Of a stretch of DNA of 36,051 nucleotides, positions 27,231 to 35,317 are shown one piece after another; position 1 is the first letter of the stretch, and each line of letters begins with the position of its first letter. A model generated the notes under the pieces. That model searched no databases. It had not been told where the DNA came from and saw only the letters and a program-made list of their open reading frames with translations. This stretch comes from Chitinophaga pinensis (GTDB lineage Bacteria > Bacteroidota > Bacteroidia > AKYH767-A > OLB10): assembly GCA_943332105.1 (NCBI GenBank), contig CALQOD010000021.1, forward strand, positions 1-36,051, read 5' to 3'. The translations under genes and the position numbers were made by a program.

Positions 27231-28598
27231 CTATGTTTTTCCTTCTTTTATCATTCGATAGATTGTGCTTTTACCAATATCGAGTCGCTTGGCAACTTCA
27301 ATAACATTATGATCAAAACGATTAAGGTAATGACGAATAATTCTAGTATCGTATTCAGCAAGTGACAAATCTTGATCTAACAAATCAGCTGGTGTTTTCG
27401 TTGCAGTAAAGGTAATATCTATAGGAGTTATTTGTGTGCCATCGGCCATTACAGCAGCTAATTCAATCACAGCTTTTAGCTCGCGCACATTACCAGGATA
27501 TCTGTAGAACATCAACTTATCTTTTGCTTCTGATGTTAATGACTTACGCGGAAATTTATTTTCTAGGCAAAATGAATCTAAAAAGTGCTTTGCTAAAATT
27601 AAAATATCGTTGCCACGCTGACACAATGGAGGTAAATTAATAGGCAAACCTAACAAGCGATAATATAAATCTTCTCTAAAATTACCCTTCGCCGTTTCTT
27701 CTCCTAAATTTTTATTCGAAGCAACAATAATCCTTACATCAACCGGTATCACTTCGCTGCTTCCTAATCGCGTAATTTCTTTTTCTTGAAGTACACGCAA
27801 TAGCTTTGCCTGCATCGATACAGGCATTTCCCCTATTTCATCCAAAAACAATGTTCCGCCATTAGCATCTTCAAATTTCCCAGTTCGTCTTGTATTTGCA
27901 CCTGTGAAGGCTCCTTTCTCATAGCCAAACAATTCACTTTCTAATAAATCATGAGGAATAGCAGCTACATTAATCGCATTAAATGGAGATTTCGCTCTGC
28001 TTGAATTATAATGAATTGCTTTAGCAACTAATTCTTTTCCAGTTCCTGTTTCGCCTGAAATCGAAACTAAAATTTGCGTCATAGTTCCTTTATCAATCAA
28101 ACGATAAACATGTTGCATTGCATCACAACTACCAATAAGCAAATTATTTCTATGATACTTTCCGGAGATTTGTTGCTTTAATTCCTGTAACTCATTTTGC
28201 AGAGTTACATTCTTGCGAATATTATTGATTGAGTTCCACAGTCGTTCTTTCGTCTCATCATTTTTTACAATATAATCGTAAGCACCCACTTTTAAAATAT
28301 CTACCGCAGTAGAAATATTTTCCTGCCCAGAAACAACAATTACCTGGCAATGTGGTATTTCTTGCTTGATGCGCTTCAACAGTTCATCGCCCATAATATC
28401 TGGCAATGTATAGTCGAGCGTTATTACATCAGGCTGTAAATACAATTCCTTTAACAATTCTTTTCCGTTAACAAATCGCTGCACTTCATTATCTGGATTA
28501 GCAGATAAGTGATGTTGTAAAAGTTCGCCATACCAAACATCATCTTCAGCAATGAAAATCTTTAATGGTTTGATGGCATTTTTAAGTCCTGTATTCAT
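27231..28598 (-). CDS. NtrC-family sigma-54-dependent response regulator
   Basis: The 455-residue protein has a receiver domain (about 12-130) with phosphoacceptor Asp62 in [10 protein letters not shown]. The AAA+ domain has Walker A GETGTGKE (182-189) and GAFTGA (229-234), the sigma-54 contact loop. It ends with a Fis-type helix-turn-helix ([22 protein letters not shown]). It would activate sigma-54 promoters when phosphorylated, probably through the adjacent hybrid kinase. The open frame can start at TTG 28628 or ATG 28625. A perfect -7 box (28608-28615) lies within those extra codons, so ATG 28598 is preferred. No convincing sigma-54 promoter was found in the window, so its targets are unknown. 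Confidence 0.93.
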   Translation of the reverse strand: MNTGLKNAIKPLKIFIAEDDVWYGELLQHHLSANPDNEVQRFVNGKELLKELYLQPDVITLDYTLPDIMGDELLKRIKQEIPHCQVIVVSGQENISTAVDILKVGAYDYIVKNDETKERLWNSINNIRKNVTLQNELQELKQQISGKYHRNNLLIGSCDAMQHVYRLIDKGTMTQILVSISGETGTGKELVAKAIHYNSSRAKSPFNAINVAAIPHDLLESELFGYEKGAFTGANTRRTGKFEDANGGTLFLDEIGEMPVSMQAKLLRVLQEKEITRLGSSEVIPVDVRIIVASNKNLGEETAKGNFREDLYYRLLGLPINLPPLCQRGNDILILAKHFLDSFCLENKFPRKSLTSEAKDKLMFYRYPGNVRELKAVIELAAVMADGTQITPIDITFTATKTPADLLDQDLSLAEYDTRIIRHYLNRFDHNVIEVAKRLDIGKSTIYRMIKEGKT

Positions 28599-28607
28599 AT
28601 GAGATTC

Positions 28608-28615
28608 CAAATTTA
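28608..28615 (-). promoter_or_regulatory. Bacteroidota -7 box of the response regulator operon
   Basis: The minus strand reads TAAATTTG, 9 nt before ATG 28598. It faces away from the -7 box of the MFS gene at 28635-28642, so two divergent promoters share about 35 bp. Confidence 0.55.
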
Positions 28616-28634
28616 CAAAATCCATCAATCCTAT

Positions 28635-28642
28635 TAACTTTG
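28635..28642 (+). promoter_or_regulatory. Bacteroidota -7 box of the MFS gene
   Basis: TAACTTTG fits TAnnTTTG and lies 11 nt upstream of the ATG at 28654. No -33 TTG was found at the usual distance. Confidence 0.5.
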
Positions 28643-28653
28643 CAATACAAATT

Positions 28654-29898
28654 ATGAAGCCTCACGACCCTTTCGGATCACTTCGAATAAAAGATTTCAG
28701 ACTATTCTTATCTGCTAAATTACTTTTTACAGTGGCTACGCAAATGCAAGCTATCATTGCTAGTTGGCTCATTTATGAAAAAACCAAAGATCCATTCAGT
28801 TTAGGGCTTATTGGTTTGGTAGAAGCAATACCTGCAATATCGTTAGCGTTGCCTGGGGGATTACTTGCCGATCGGTTTAGCCGCAAAAAAATCATGTTGC
28901 TAGCTACTTTATTAATCGTAATTGGGTCTGTAGTACTTTGTATTTATACGAATCCACAAATTTCAAATTATTTTAAGAATGACGTATTTTTTACAGGCAC
29001 TACAACTTTATATTCCATAATTTTTATTGTAGGTATTGCTCGAGGATTTTATGTTCCTGCACAGGCAGCATACTGGGCTCAAATTTTACCAAAAGAAGAA
29101 TATGTTAATGCCTCAATTTGGAATAGCAGTTTATGGCAAATTGGTGTAGTTGTTGGCCCTGCTTTAGGCGGAATTTTATTTGCTCAAACAGGTGCATTTT
29201 TTTCCAGTTTTTTAGTATTGGTATTTATGATTCTAGTGTCGTTATTAATCACCTTTTTTAGGCCAACCCCAGTATCAAGTAGATTAATTAATGAATCTGT
29301 AGGAGTAAGTATAAAAAATGGAATCAGCTATTTCTTTAAGCACCCAATTTTACTTTCTGCTGTTTCGCTCGATTTATTTGCAGTATTATTTGGTGGTGCA
29401 GTTGCGCTTTTGCCTGCATTTGCTGATATGGTTTTGCATGTAGGTCCCGAAGGATTAGGGTATTTGCGATCTGCCCCAGCGATTGGAGCTGTGATAATGT
29501 CGCTAATCATGGCATTTTATCCACCTCACCATAATGCAGGTAAAAAAATGCTGTTATGTGTTGCAGGCTTCGGATTTTGCATGATTGGATTTGCCCTTTC
29601 ACAATCGTTTATTTTATCGTTTACTATTCTCTTGCTAAGTGGAATGTTTGATAATGTAAGTGTTGTAATTCGGTCAACTATTTTACAATCGCAAACGCCC
29701 GATGAAATGCGAGGACGAATATCAGCAGTGAACAGCATTTTTGTTGGAAGTAGTAATGAACTCGGAGCATTCGAATCAGGTTTAGCTGCTCGATTCATGG
29801 GGTTAGTACCGTCAGTAATTTTTGGAGGAATTATTACGCTAGTAGTAGTAATTATAACTCAAAAAATGGCACCCGCTTTGAAAAAACTAACAATCTAA
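28654..29898 (+). CDS. Major facilitator superfamily transporter (EntS/MFS_3-like)
   Basis: The 414-residue protein has the 12-helix pattern of the MFS. The family motif A between helices 2 and 3 is clear (GGLLADRFSRKKI, residues 68-80). The N-terminus, DPFGSLRIKDFRLFLSAKLLF, and DEMRGRISAVNSIFVGSSNELGAFESG in the second half, are typical of the EntS-like MFS_3 group of exporters. The substrate is unknown. It is divergent from the two-component operon, with only 55 bp between the two start codons. Its TAA shares 4 nt with the stop codon of the convergent unknown gene. Confidence 0.88.
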   Translation: MKPHDPFGSLRIKDFRLFLSAKLLFTVATQMQAIIASWLIYEKTKDPFSLGLIGLVEAIPAISLALPGGLLADRFSRKKIMLLATLLIVIGSVVLCIYTNPQISNYFKNDVFFTGTTTLYSIIFIVGIARGFYVPAQAAYWAQILPKEEYVNASIWNSSLWQIGVVVGPALGGILFAQTGAFFSSFLVLVFMILVSLLITFFRPTPVSSRLINESVGVSIKNGISYFFKHPILLSAVSLDLFAVLFGGAVALLPAFADMVLHVGPEGLGYLRSAPAIGAVIMSLIMAFYPPHHNAGKKMLLCVAGFGFCMIGFALSQSFILSFTILLLSGMFDNVSVVIRSTILQSQTPDEMRGRISAVNSIFVGSSNELGAFESGLAARFMGLVPSVIFGGIITLVVVIITQKMAPALKKLTI

Positions 29899-30380
29899 TC
29901 TGCATCCCAGCCGTCTTTAAGAAATGTTTTCCTATCGAAAGATTTAATCCATTCCAAAAACATAATCCTAAACCCTTCAATTTCCTCGCGAATCAATCTG
30001 CTATATTCTAGGTTAATAATACCGATAACCTCCATTCCATCCAGTTGATTCAACAACTTTTTGGCTGCTATTTTTACAAGTATTGAATTCTCTATTTTCT
30101 CGTTATAATAAGGACTGTTTTCGGCAACCACTAACTTATTTGACATCTCGAAAGAAGCAATCTTTAAAACTTTTTTATATTGATTTTCAATGGTGCTATC
30201 ACCTAACGTTTCAGAACAAGAATTGATTAAATCATTTATCAAACCTGCCTTTTGAATAATGGGTAAAGCCTGAACACGGGCATCTTCAGAAAGAATTGCA
30301 CGAATAGCTTCTTTACCTGCTAGCTTTAACATGCTAAAATCTTCCGAAGTATTCAATTCCGCTTGGCTATGATATTCCAT
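29895..30380 (-). CDS. Unknown 161-residue soluble protein
   Basis: I do not recognise this protein. It has no signal peptide or membrane helix and looks largely alpha-helical and acidic. Notable segments are LKLAGKEAIRAILSEDARVQALP near the N-terminus and LNQLDGMEVIGIINLEYSRLIREEIEGFRIMFLEWI toward the C-terminus. A good promoter lies upstream: TACATTTG, with TTGAC 21 nt further on. This supports it as a real gene rather than a spurious frame. It is divergent from secA and converges with the MFS gene, overlapping its stop by 4 nt. Confidence 0.7.
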   Translation of the reverse strand: MEYHSQAELNTSEDFSMLKLAGKEAIRAILSEDARVQALPIIQKAGLINDLINSCSETLGDSTIENQYKKVLKIASFEMSNKLVVAENSPYYNEKIENSILVKIAAKKLLNQLDGMEVIGIINLEYSRLIREEIEGFRIMFLEWIKSFDRKTFLKDGWDAD

Positions 30381-30405
30381 CTATGAAGTAGTCTTTCGCT
30401 TTTTT

Positions 30406-30437
30406 CAAATGTAAGGCTGTAAAACTATACGAGTCAA
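30406..30437 (-). promoter_or_regulatory. Bacteroidota promoter (-33 and -7) of the 161-residue gene
   Basis: On the minus strand, TTGAC (plus 30433-30437) serves as -33 and TACATTTG (plus 30406-30413) as -7. The TTG and the -7 box are 21 nt apart, within the range seen in Bacteroidota. The -7 box is 25 nt from the ATG. This is the most complete promoter in the window. Confidence 0.65.
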
Positions 30438-30523
30438 TAAGGGTACTAATAAACTTGCTAACAATTATAAAATCCGTAGAATTTATTAAATAAAATGTAG
30501 GCAATGGTCTCGTGAATAAGCAT

Positions 30524-30531
30524 TAACTTTG
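30524..30531 (+). promoter_or_regulatory. Bacteroidota -7 box of secA
   Basis: TAACTTTG fits TAnnTTTG and lies 21 nt before the secA ATG at 30553. An in-frame TTG at 30529 falls inside the box and so cannot be the start codon of a transcript made from it. Confidence 0.55.
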
Positions 30532-30552
30532 CAGACTATTGCAATAGATATT

Positions 30553-33500
30553 ATGTTAGATTTTGTAAACGGACTGTTAAAAAAGTTTTTTGGCAGCAAA
30601 GCAGAAAAAGATTTAAAGGAATTAAGTCCCTTTGTTGGACTAGTAAATTCGGAATTTGATGAATTGTCAGCGCTAAGCAACGATGCGTTAAGGGCAAAAA
30701 CTTTCGAGTTTAAAAAACAAATCCAAGATTATATTCAAGAAATTGAAAATGAATTAAGCGAACTTAATTCGTCAGCTGAAGAGAATCCAGATACGGATCT
30801 TCAAGAAAAAGAAAAAATATTTTCTCGTATTGATGAGCTTAAGAAAGAAAGAAATCAAAAAATAGAAGATGTTTTATTAGAAATTTTACCAGCTGCTTTT
30901 GCTGTTATAAAAGACACTGCTCGTCGTTTAAAAGAAAATGTAGAGTTAGAAATTACCGCAACTGAGCACGACAAAAATTTAGCTGTTAAGAAAAGCAATG
31001 TTATCATACGTAATGATAAAGCATATTATCAAAACAAGTGGATGGCCGCAGGTAATGAAGTTACTTGGGACATGGTGCATTACGATGTTCAGTTAATTGG
31101 AGGTACAGTTTTACATCAAGGTAAAATTGCGGAGATGGCAACGGGTGAAGGAAAAACATTAGTTGGCACACTTCCTATATACCTTAATGCACTTGCAGGA
31201 AGAGGTGTTCACGTTGTTACAGTAAATGATTACTTAGCAAAGCGTGACTCTGAGTGGAACGGACCTGTATTTGAATTCTTAGGATTAACTGTTGATTGTA
31301 TTGATAAGCATCAGCCAAACAGCGACGACAGAAGGAAAGCTTATCTGGCAGATATTACATACGGAACAAACAATGAATTTGGTTTCGATTACCTGCGTGA
31401 TAACATGGCGCGAAGTACGGAAGATATTGTACAGCGTGAGCATCATTTTGCAATTGTTGATGAAGTTGATTCCGTTTTAATTGATGATGCTAGAACTCCT
31501 CTAATAATTTCTGGCCCTACTCCAAAAGGCGATGAGCAAGAATTTTTTGAATTAAAGCCTCGCATTGAAACATTAGTAAACTCACAAAAAGCATATGTAA
31601 ATACGCTTATTGCAGATGCAAAGAAGAATCTGGGTATTAAAGAAAAAGAGGGGGAAGTTGGACTAGCTTTACTAAGAGCGTATCGCGGCTTGCCAAAGCA
31701 CCGTGCACTTATCAAGTTATTAAGTGAGCCTGGGGCTAAAGCATTAATGCAAAAAACAGAAAATGGTAACATGGCTGATCATGGTCGTGATATGCGTGAG
31801 AAAGTTGATCCGGAATTGTTTTTCGTCATTGATGAAAAGAATCACACAATTGAGATGACAGAAAAAGGTAATGATTTAATTAGTGGTAATCTAAACGACC
31901 CGCACTTCTTTGAAATACCAGATGTAGGATCAATCATTGCTGATCTTGAAAAATCAAATTTGCCTGCTGAAGAAAAGCTTCAAAAGAAAGATGAATTGAT
32001 GCGCGACTTTTCAATTAAAGGAGAACGAATACACACTGTAAATCAATTGTTGCGTGCTTATACACTATATGAAAAAGATATTGAGTATATTATTGATGGA
32101 GGAAAGATAAAAATTGTTGATGAACAAACAGGTCGTGTGTTAGATGGTCGTCGTTATAGTGATGGTTTGCATCAAGCAATTGAAGCAAAAGAAAATGTAA
32201 AAGTAGAAGCGGCTACGCAAACATATGCAACCGTTACGCTGCAAAATTATTTCCGTATGTACCACAAGTTAGCGGGTATGACAGGAACAGCAGAAACAGA
32301 GGCAGGTGAGTTATGGCAGATTTATAAATTAGATGTTGTTGTTGTTCCTACTCATCGTAAGATTTCAAGAAAGGATGAAGAAGATTTAATTTATAAAACG
32401 ACGCGCGAAAAATACAATGCGGTAATTGATGCTATCGTAAAATTAACAGAAGCCGGTCGTCCGGTACTAGTAGGAACTACCTCTGTTGAAGTTTCGGAAT
32501 TGTTAAGTCGCATGCTTTCCCAGCGTAAAATCAAGCACAATGTATTGAATGCAAAACAGCATCAGCGCGAAGCGGAGATTGTTGCTGAGGCAGGTAAAGC
32601 TAGTCAGGTGACAATAGCAACCAACATGGCTGGGCGTGGTACCGATATTAAATTAGGCCCGGGGGTTAAAGATGCGGGTGGATTAGCTATCATTGGTACT
32701 GAACGTCATGAGTCGCGCCGAGTGGATAGGCAGTTACGTGGTCGTGCGGGACGACAAGGCGATCCAGGTTCCTCACAGTTCTTTGTATCATTAGAAGATA
32801 ACTTGATGCGTTTGTTTGGTTCTGAGCGTATCGCAAAAATGATGGATACTTTAGGATTGAAAGAAGGTGAAGAAATCCAGCATTCAATGATTACTAAATC
32901 AATTGAGCGAGCGCAACGAAAAGTAGAAGAGAATAACTTCGGTATTCGTAAACGCTTATTAGAATACGATGATGTGATGAATGCACAGCGCGAAGTGATT
33001 TACAAAAAACGTCGTCATGCATTATACGGAGAGCGTTTGTCGCTTGACCTTCAAAATATGCTTTACGAATTGAGTGAGTCTGTAATTAATCAGTATCATG
33101 AAGACAAAGACTACGATGGATTTAATTTTGAATTGATACGTATTTTCGCAATTGAAAATCCTATCACACCAGATGAATTCCTGAATGCTAAGAATGGAGA
33201 AGAACTTTATGAAATTCTTTATGATAAGTTAGATGAGCATTATCGATTTAAAACTTCGACTACTGCTGAACGCGCATTTCCTGTCATTAAAAATGTTTAC
33301 GAGCAACCAGGACAGCAGTATGAAAATATCGTAGTGCCATTTTCCGATGGAATTCGTAATATTCAGGTATTGGCACCATTGCGTAAATCGTATGAATCGC
33401 ATGGCAAAGAAATCATTGCAGCTTTCGAAAGAAATATTACACTTGCTTTTATTGATGATACTTGGAAAAATCATTTACGTGATATGGATGATTTAAAGCA

Positions 33501-33879
33501 AAGCGTCCAGAATGCAGTTTACGAGCAAAAAGATCCGCTTTTAGTTTATAAGTTAGAGTCCTTCAATTTATTCAAGAAAATGGTAGACGAAGTAAACAGA
33601 GATACCATGTCGTTTTTGTTCAGAGGCAATATTACAGCACAAGACCAGAGTCAGGTTAAACAAGCTACAGCTCCAGTGCGTCAGGATTTAAGTAAATTAA
33701 AAACTACCCGCGATGAGAATCAAGGAAGCTCTTCTAACGGTGACGGAATGACGCAAAATCAACCTGTACAGAAAAACGAACCGATTCGAAATCAAGCAAA
33801 GATACTTCCAAACGATCCTTGTCCTTGTGGAAGTGGGAAGAAGTACAAGAAATGTCACGGAGTAAGTAACGAAGGCTAA
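30553..33879 (+). CDS. secA: Preprotein translocase ATPase SecA
   Basis: SecA drives post-translational protein export through SecYEG by ATP hydrolysis. The 1108-residue product has Walker A MATGEGKT (195-202), the DEAD-like VDEVDSVLIDDARTPLIISG, TNMAGRGTDIKLG and RQLRGRAGRQGDPGSSQFF. A C-terminal zinc-binding tail has Cys1090, Cys1092, Cys1101 and His1102 (CPCGSGKKYKKCH). It is about 200 residues longer than proteobacterial SecA because of an extra segment around residues 330-450, normal for Bacteroidota. ATG 30553 is chosen because the TTG at 30529 sits in the promoter box. It is transcribed alone, with no clear terminator. Confidence 0.98.
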   Translation: MLDFVNGLLKKFFGSKAEKDLKELSPFVGLVNSEFDELSALSNDALRAKTFEFKKQIQDYIQEIENELSELNSSAEENPDTDLQEKEKIFSRIDELKKERNQKIEDVLLEILPAAFAVIKDTARRLKENVELEITATEHDKNLAVKKSNVIIRNDKAYYQNKWMAAGNEVTWDMVHYDVQLIGGTVLHQGKIAEMATGEGKTLVGTLPIYLNALAGRGVHVVTVNDYLAKRDSEWNGPVFEFLGLTVDCIDKHQPNSDDRRKAYLADITYGTNNEFGFDYLRDNMARSTEDIVQREHHFAIVDEVDSVLIDDARTPLIISGPTPKGDEQEFFELKPRIETLVNSQKAYVNTLIADAKKNLGIKEKEGEVGLALLRAYRGLPKHRALIKLLSEPGAKALMQKTENGNMADHGRDMREKVDPELFFVIDEKNHTIEMTEKGNDLISGNLNDPHFFEIPDVGSIIADLEKSNLPAEEKLQKKDELMRDFSIKGERIHTVNQLLRAYTLYEKDIEYIIDGGKIKIVDEQTGRVLDGRRYSDGLHQAIEAKENVKVEAATQTYATVTLQNYFRMYHKLAGMTGTAETEAGELWQIYKLDVVVVPTHRKISRKDEEDLIYKTTREKYNAVIDAIVKLTEAGRPVLVGTTSVEVSELLSRMLSQRKIKHNVLNAKQHQREAEIVAEAGKASQVTIATNMAGRGTDIKLGPGVKDAGGLAIIGTERHESRRVDRQLRGRAGRQGDPGSSQFFVSLEDNLMRLFGSERIAKMMDTLGLKEGEEIQHSMITKSIERAQRKVEENNFGIRKRLLEYDDVMNAQREVIYKKRRHALYGERLSLDLQNMLYELSESVINQYHEDKDYDGFNFELIRIFAIENPITPDEFLNAKNGEELYEILYDKLDEHYRFKTSTTAERAFPVIKNVYEQPGQQYENIVVPFSDGIRNIQVLAPLRKSYESHGKEIIAAFERNITLAFIDDTWKNHLRDMDDLKQSVQNAVYEQKDPLLVYKLESFNLFKKMVDEVNRDTMSFLFRGNITAQDQSQVKQATAPVRQDLSKLKTTRDENQGSSSNGDGMTQNQPVQKNEPIRNQAKILPNDPCPCGSGKKYKKCHGVSNEG

Positions 33880-34188
33880 TCAGCAAAATCAAGTTTTAAG
33901 ATGAGTACACCACATGAAATTTTATCGATAGATATTAATTCATGAGTTGCGCTATATACCAAAGATTTGTAAGCATGTGCTTTAATAAAAATGGAAACAA
34001 ATCGCTTTCTGAAGACTAAAATCACTTTGTTGATTTATCCAATATTGAAAATAAAAATCTTGAAAACAAAATACTGAACACCATTAAAGCAACGAATAAT
34101 AAAAGTCCAAACAATTTTTATTTTTACAAGTTCCTACTAAAACAATTTAGAAGTTGATACTTTATAATAAGAAGTAGCAACCGAAGAA
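33880..34188. other. Noncoding stretch after secA, possibly degenerate coding DNA
   Basis: No intact gene was seen. One plus frame from ATG 33942 stays open to TGA 34155-34157 apart from a TAA at 34017. It reads like a worn coding sequence (NHFVDLSNIENKNLENKILNTIK is part of it), but it matches nothing I recognise. It lies directly upstream of the receiver-domain pseudogene and may be part of the same decayed locus. No terminator hairpin for secA was found here. Confidence 0.35.
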
Positions 34189-34606
34189 GTGGTTAACTCT
34201 CTAATCGCTATTCTTGATGATAATCAATCGTTCAGTTTAATCTTAAGCGATTATCTTTTGGATGAATGTAATTTACACTGGCAGAAATACACCAATGGGA
34301 CTAATTTTTTAGCGAGTACAAAGTTGGGGATGACAGAATAATTATTCTAGATTATGATTTTTGAAAGGGTAATGGACCGAATGGATTAGTTATATTAATA
34401 CATATCAAAGAAATAAATCCGATAGGTAGAGTAATTATAGTTTCTGGGCAAGACAATTTAGAGGTGGTTATTGAAACTATGCGATAAGGTGCAGTGGATT
34501 ATTTTATTAAACCAACAAGACTATATTTCCAACCATCGTTTGTTCAATTTTAAATTAATCGCCATTGAAAAAATGCGATTGAATTAAATTTTGATATTCT
34601 GTCTTC
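34189..34606 (+). pseudogene. Decayed response-regulator receiver domain
   Basis: The stretch reads as a receiver domain broken by a frameshift and stops. From 34189 one frame gives VVNSLIAILDDNQSFSLILS and continues through NGTNFL to a stop at 34339. From about 34329 the next frame gives DDRIIILDYDF, a TGA at 34362, then NPIGRVIIVSGQDNLEVV, a TAA before GAVDYFIKP, and further stops. The conserved parts are the acidic pair (LDD), the phosphoacceptor in LDYD, the SGQ Thr/Ser position and the Lys in FIKP. These match the receiver domain of the intact regulator at 27231-28598 in order and spacing ([24 protein letters not shown]). It is a relic paralogue, with the 3' end running into the methyltransferase gene. 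Confidence 0.8.
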
Positions 34607-35317
34607 TTAATTATTGTTTTTCCAAACTGCCAATATACTTTTGCCAGCACTGTAATTTATCAAACTATCAAAAATACGAGATAAAGAAACCAATATTTTA
34701 TCCCACATCCAAATCTGTCTAGCGGTAGGATATGTTTGTTTTAATATCTTATTAAAAAACGATCCAATCAAGCCGAAAGAATCAAGATAAATTAATTTTA
34801 CTACAGTTGCATTTTCAAACTGGTATTTCTCAAACATTGATTTATTATATCTACGTAAATGTCCAATTGCACTATCAAAACGACTGAACAAAGAATTATG
34901 CGCAGGAACTAAAACGATAAGCAAGCCATCCTTATTTAAAAGGTTAATAGCTCTATTTAGTTCTTCTCTGTCATCATTCAAATGTTCAATTACATCTACA
35001 TACAAAATCGTATCAAATTTTTCATCCTTCGATATTTCATCGATTGTTCCTACTTGAACAGAGCAACAATTGCTAATTTGATGTTCAGAAATCATCACAT
35101 CGATATAAGCAGCTAACTTTGCATCTGGCTCTAGACAAACCCACGAAGTAACATTATTATTAAATAAAAATTTGGTTTTTGTTCCTATACCTGCGCCAAC
35201 TTCAAGCACACTGCCCTTTATGTGTTTTTTTAAAAGCGAGTTAAGATAATTATTCCAGTTATTAGCGCATGCGAATAAATCTAACTCTTGTCCAACATAA
35301 ACCGTATTCTTTAACAT
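34607..35317 (-). CDS. Class I SAM-dependent methyltransferase
   Basis: The 236-residue protein has the Rossmann-fold SAM-binding motif I, VLEVGAGIGTKT (residues 37-48). An acidic residue ends the second strand (CLEPD), and motif II is TILYVDVIEHLNDD. It also carries VPAHNSLFSRFDSAIGHLRRY, a stretch common in methyltransferases encoded beside polyprenyl-phosphate glycosyltransferases. The methyl acceptor is unknown, but a glycan or lipid-linked sugar is plausible from context. Its ATG follows the glycosyltransferase stop with no gap (TAAATG), so the two are translationally coupled. Confidence 0.87.
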   Translation of the reverse strand: MLKNTVYVGQELDLFACANNWNNYLNSLLKKHIKGSVLEVGAGIGTKTKFLFNNNVTSWVCLEPDAKLAAYIDVMISEHQISNCCSVQVGTIDEISKDEKFDTILYVDVIEHLNDDREELNRAINLLNKDGLLIVLVPAHNSLFSRFDSAIGHLRRYNKSMFEKYQFENATVVKLIYLDSFGLIGSFFNKILKQTYPTARQIWMWDKILVSLSRIFDSLINYSAGKSILAVWKNNN

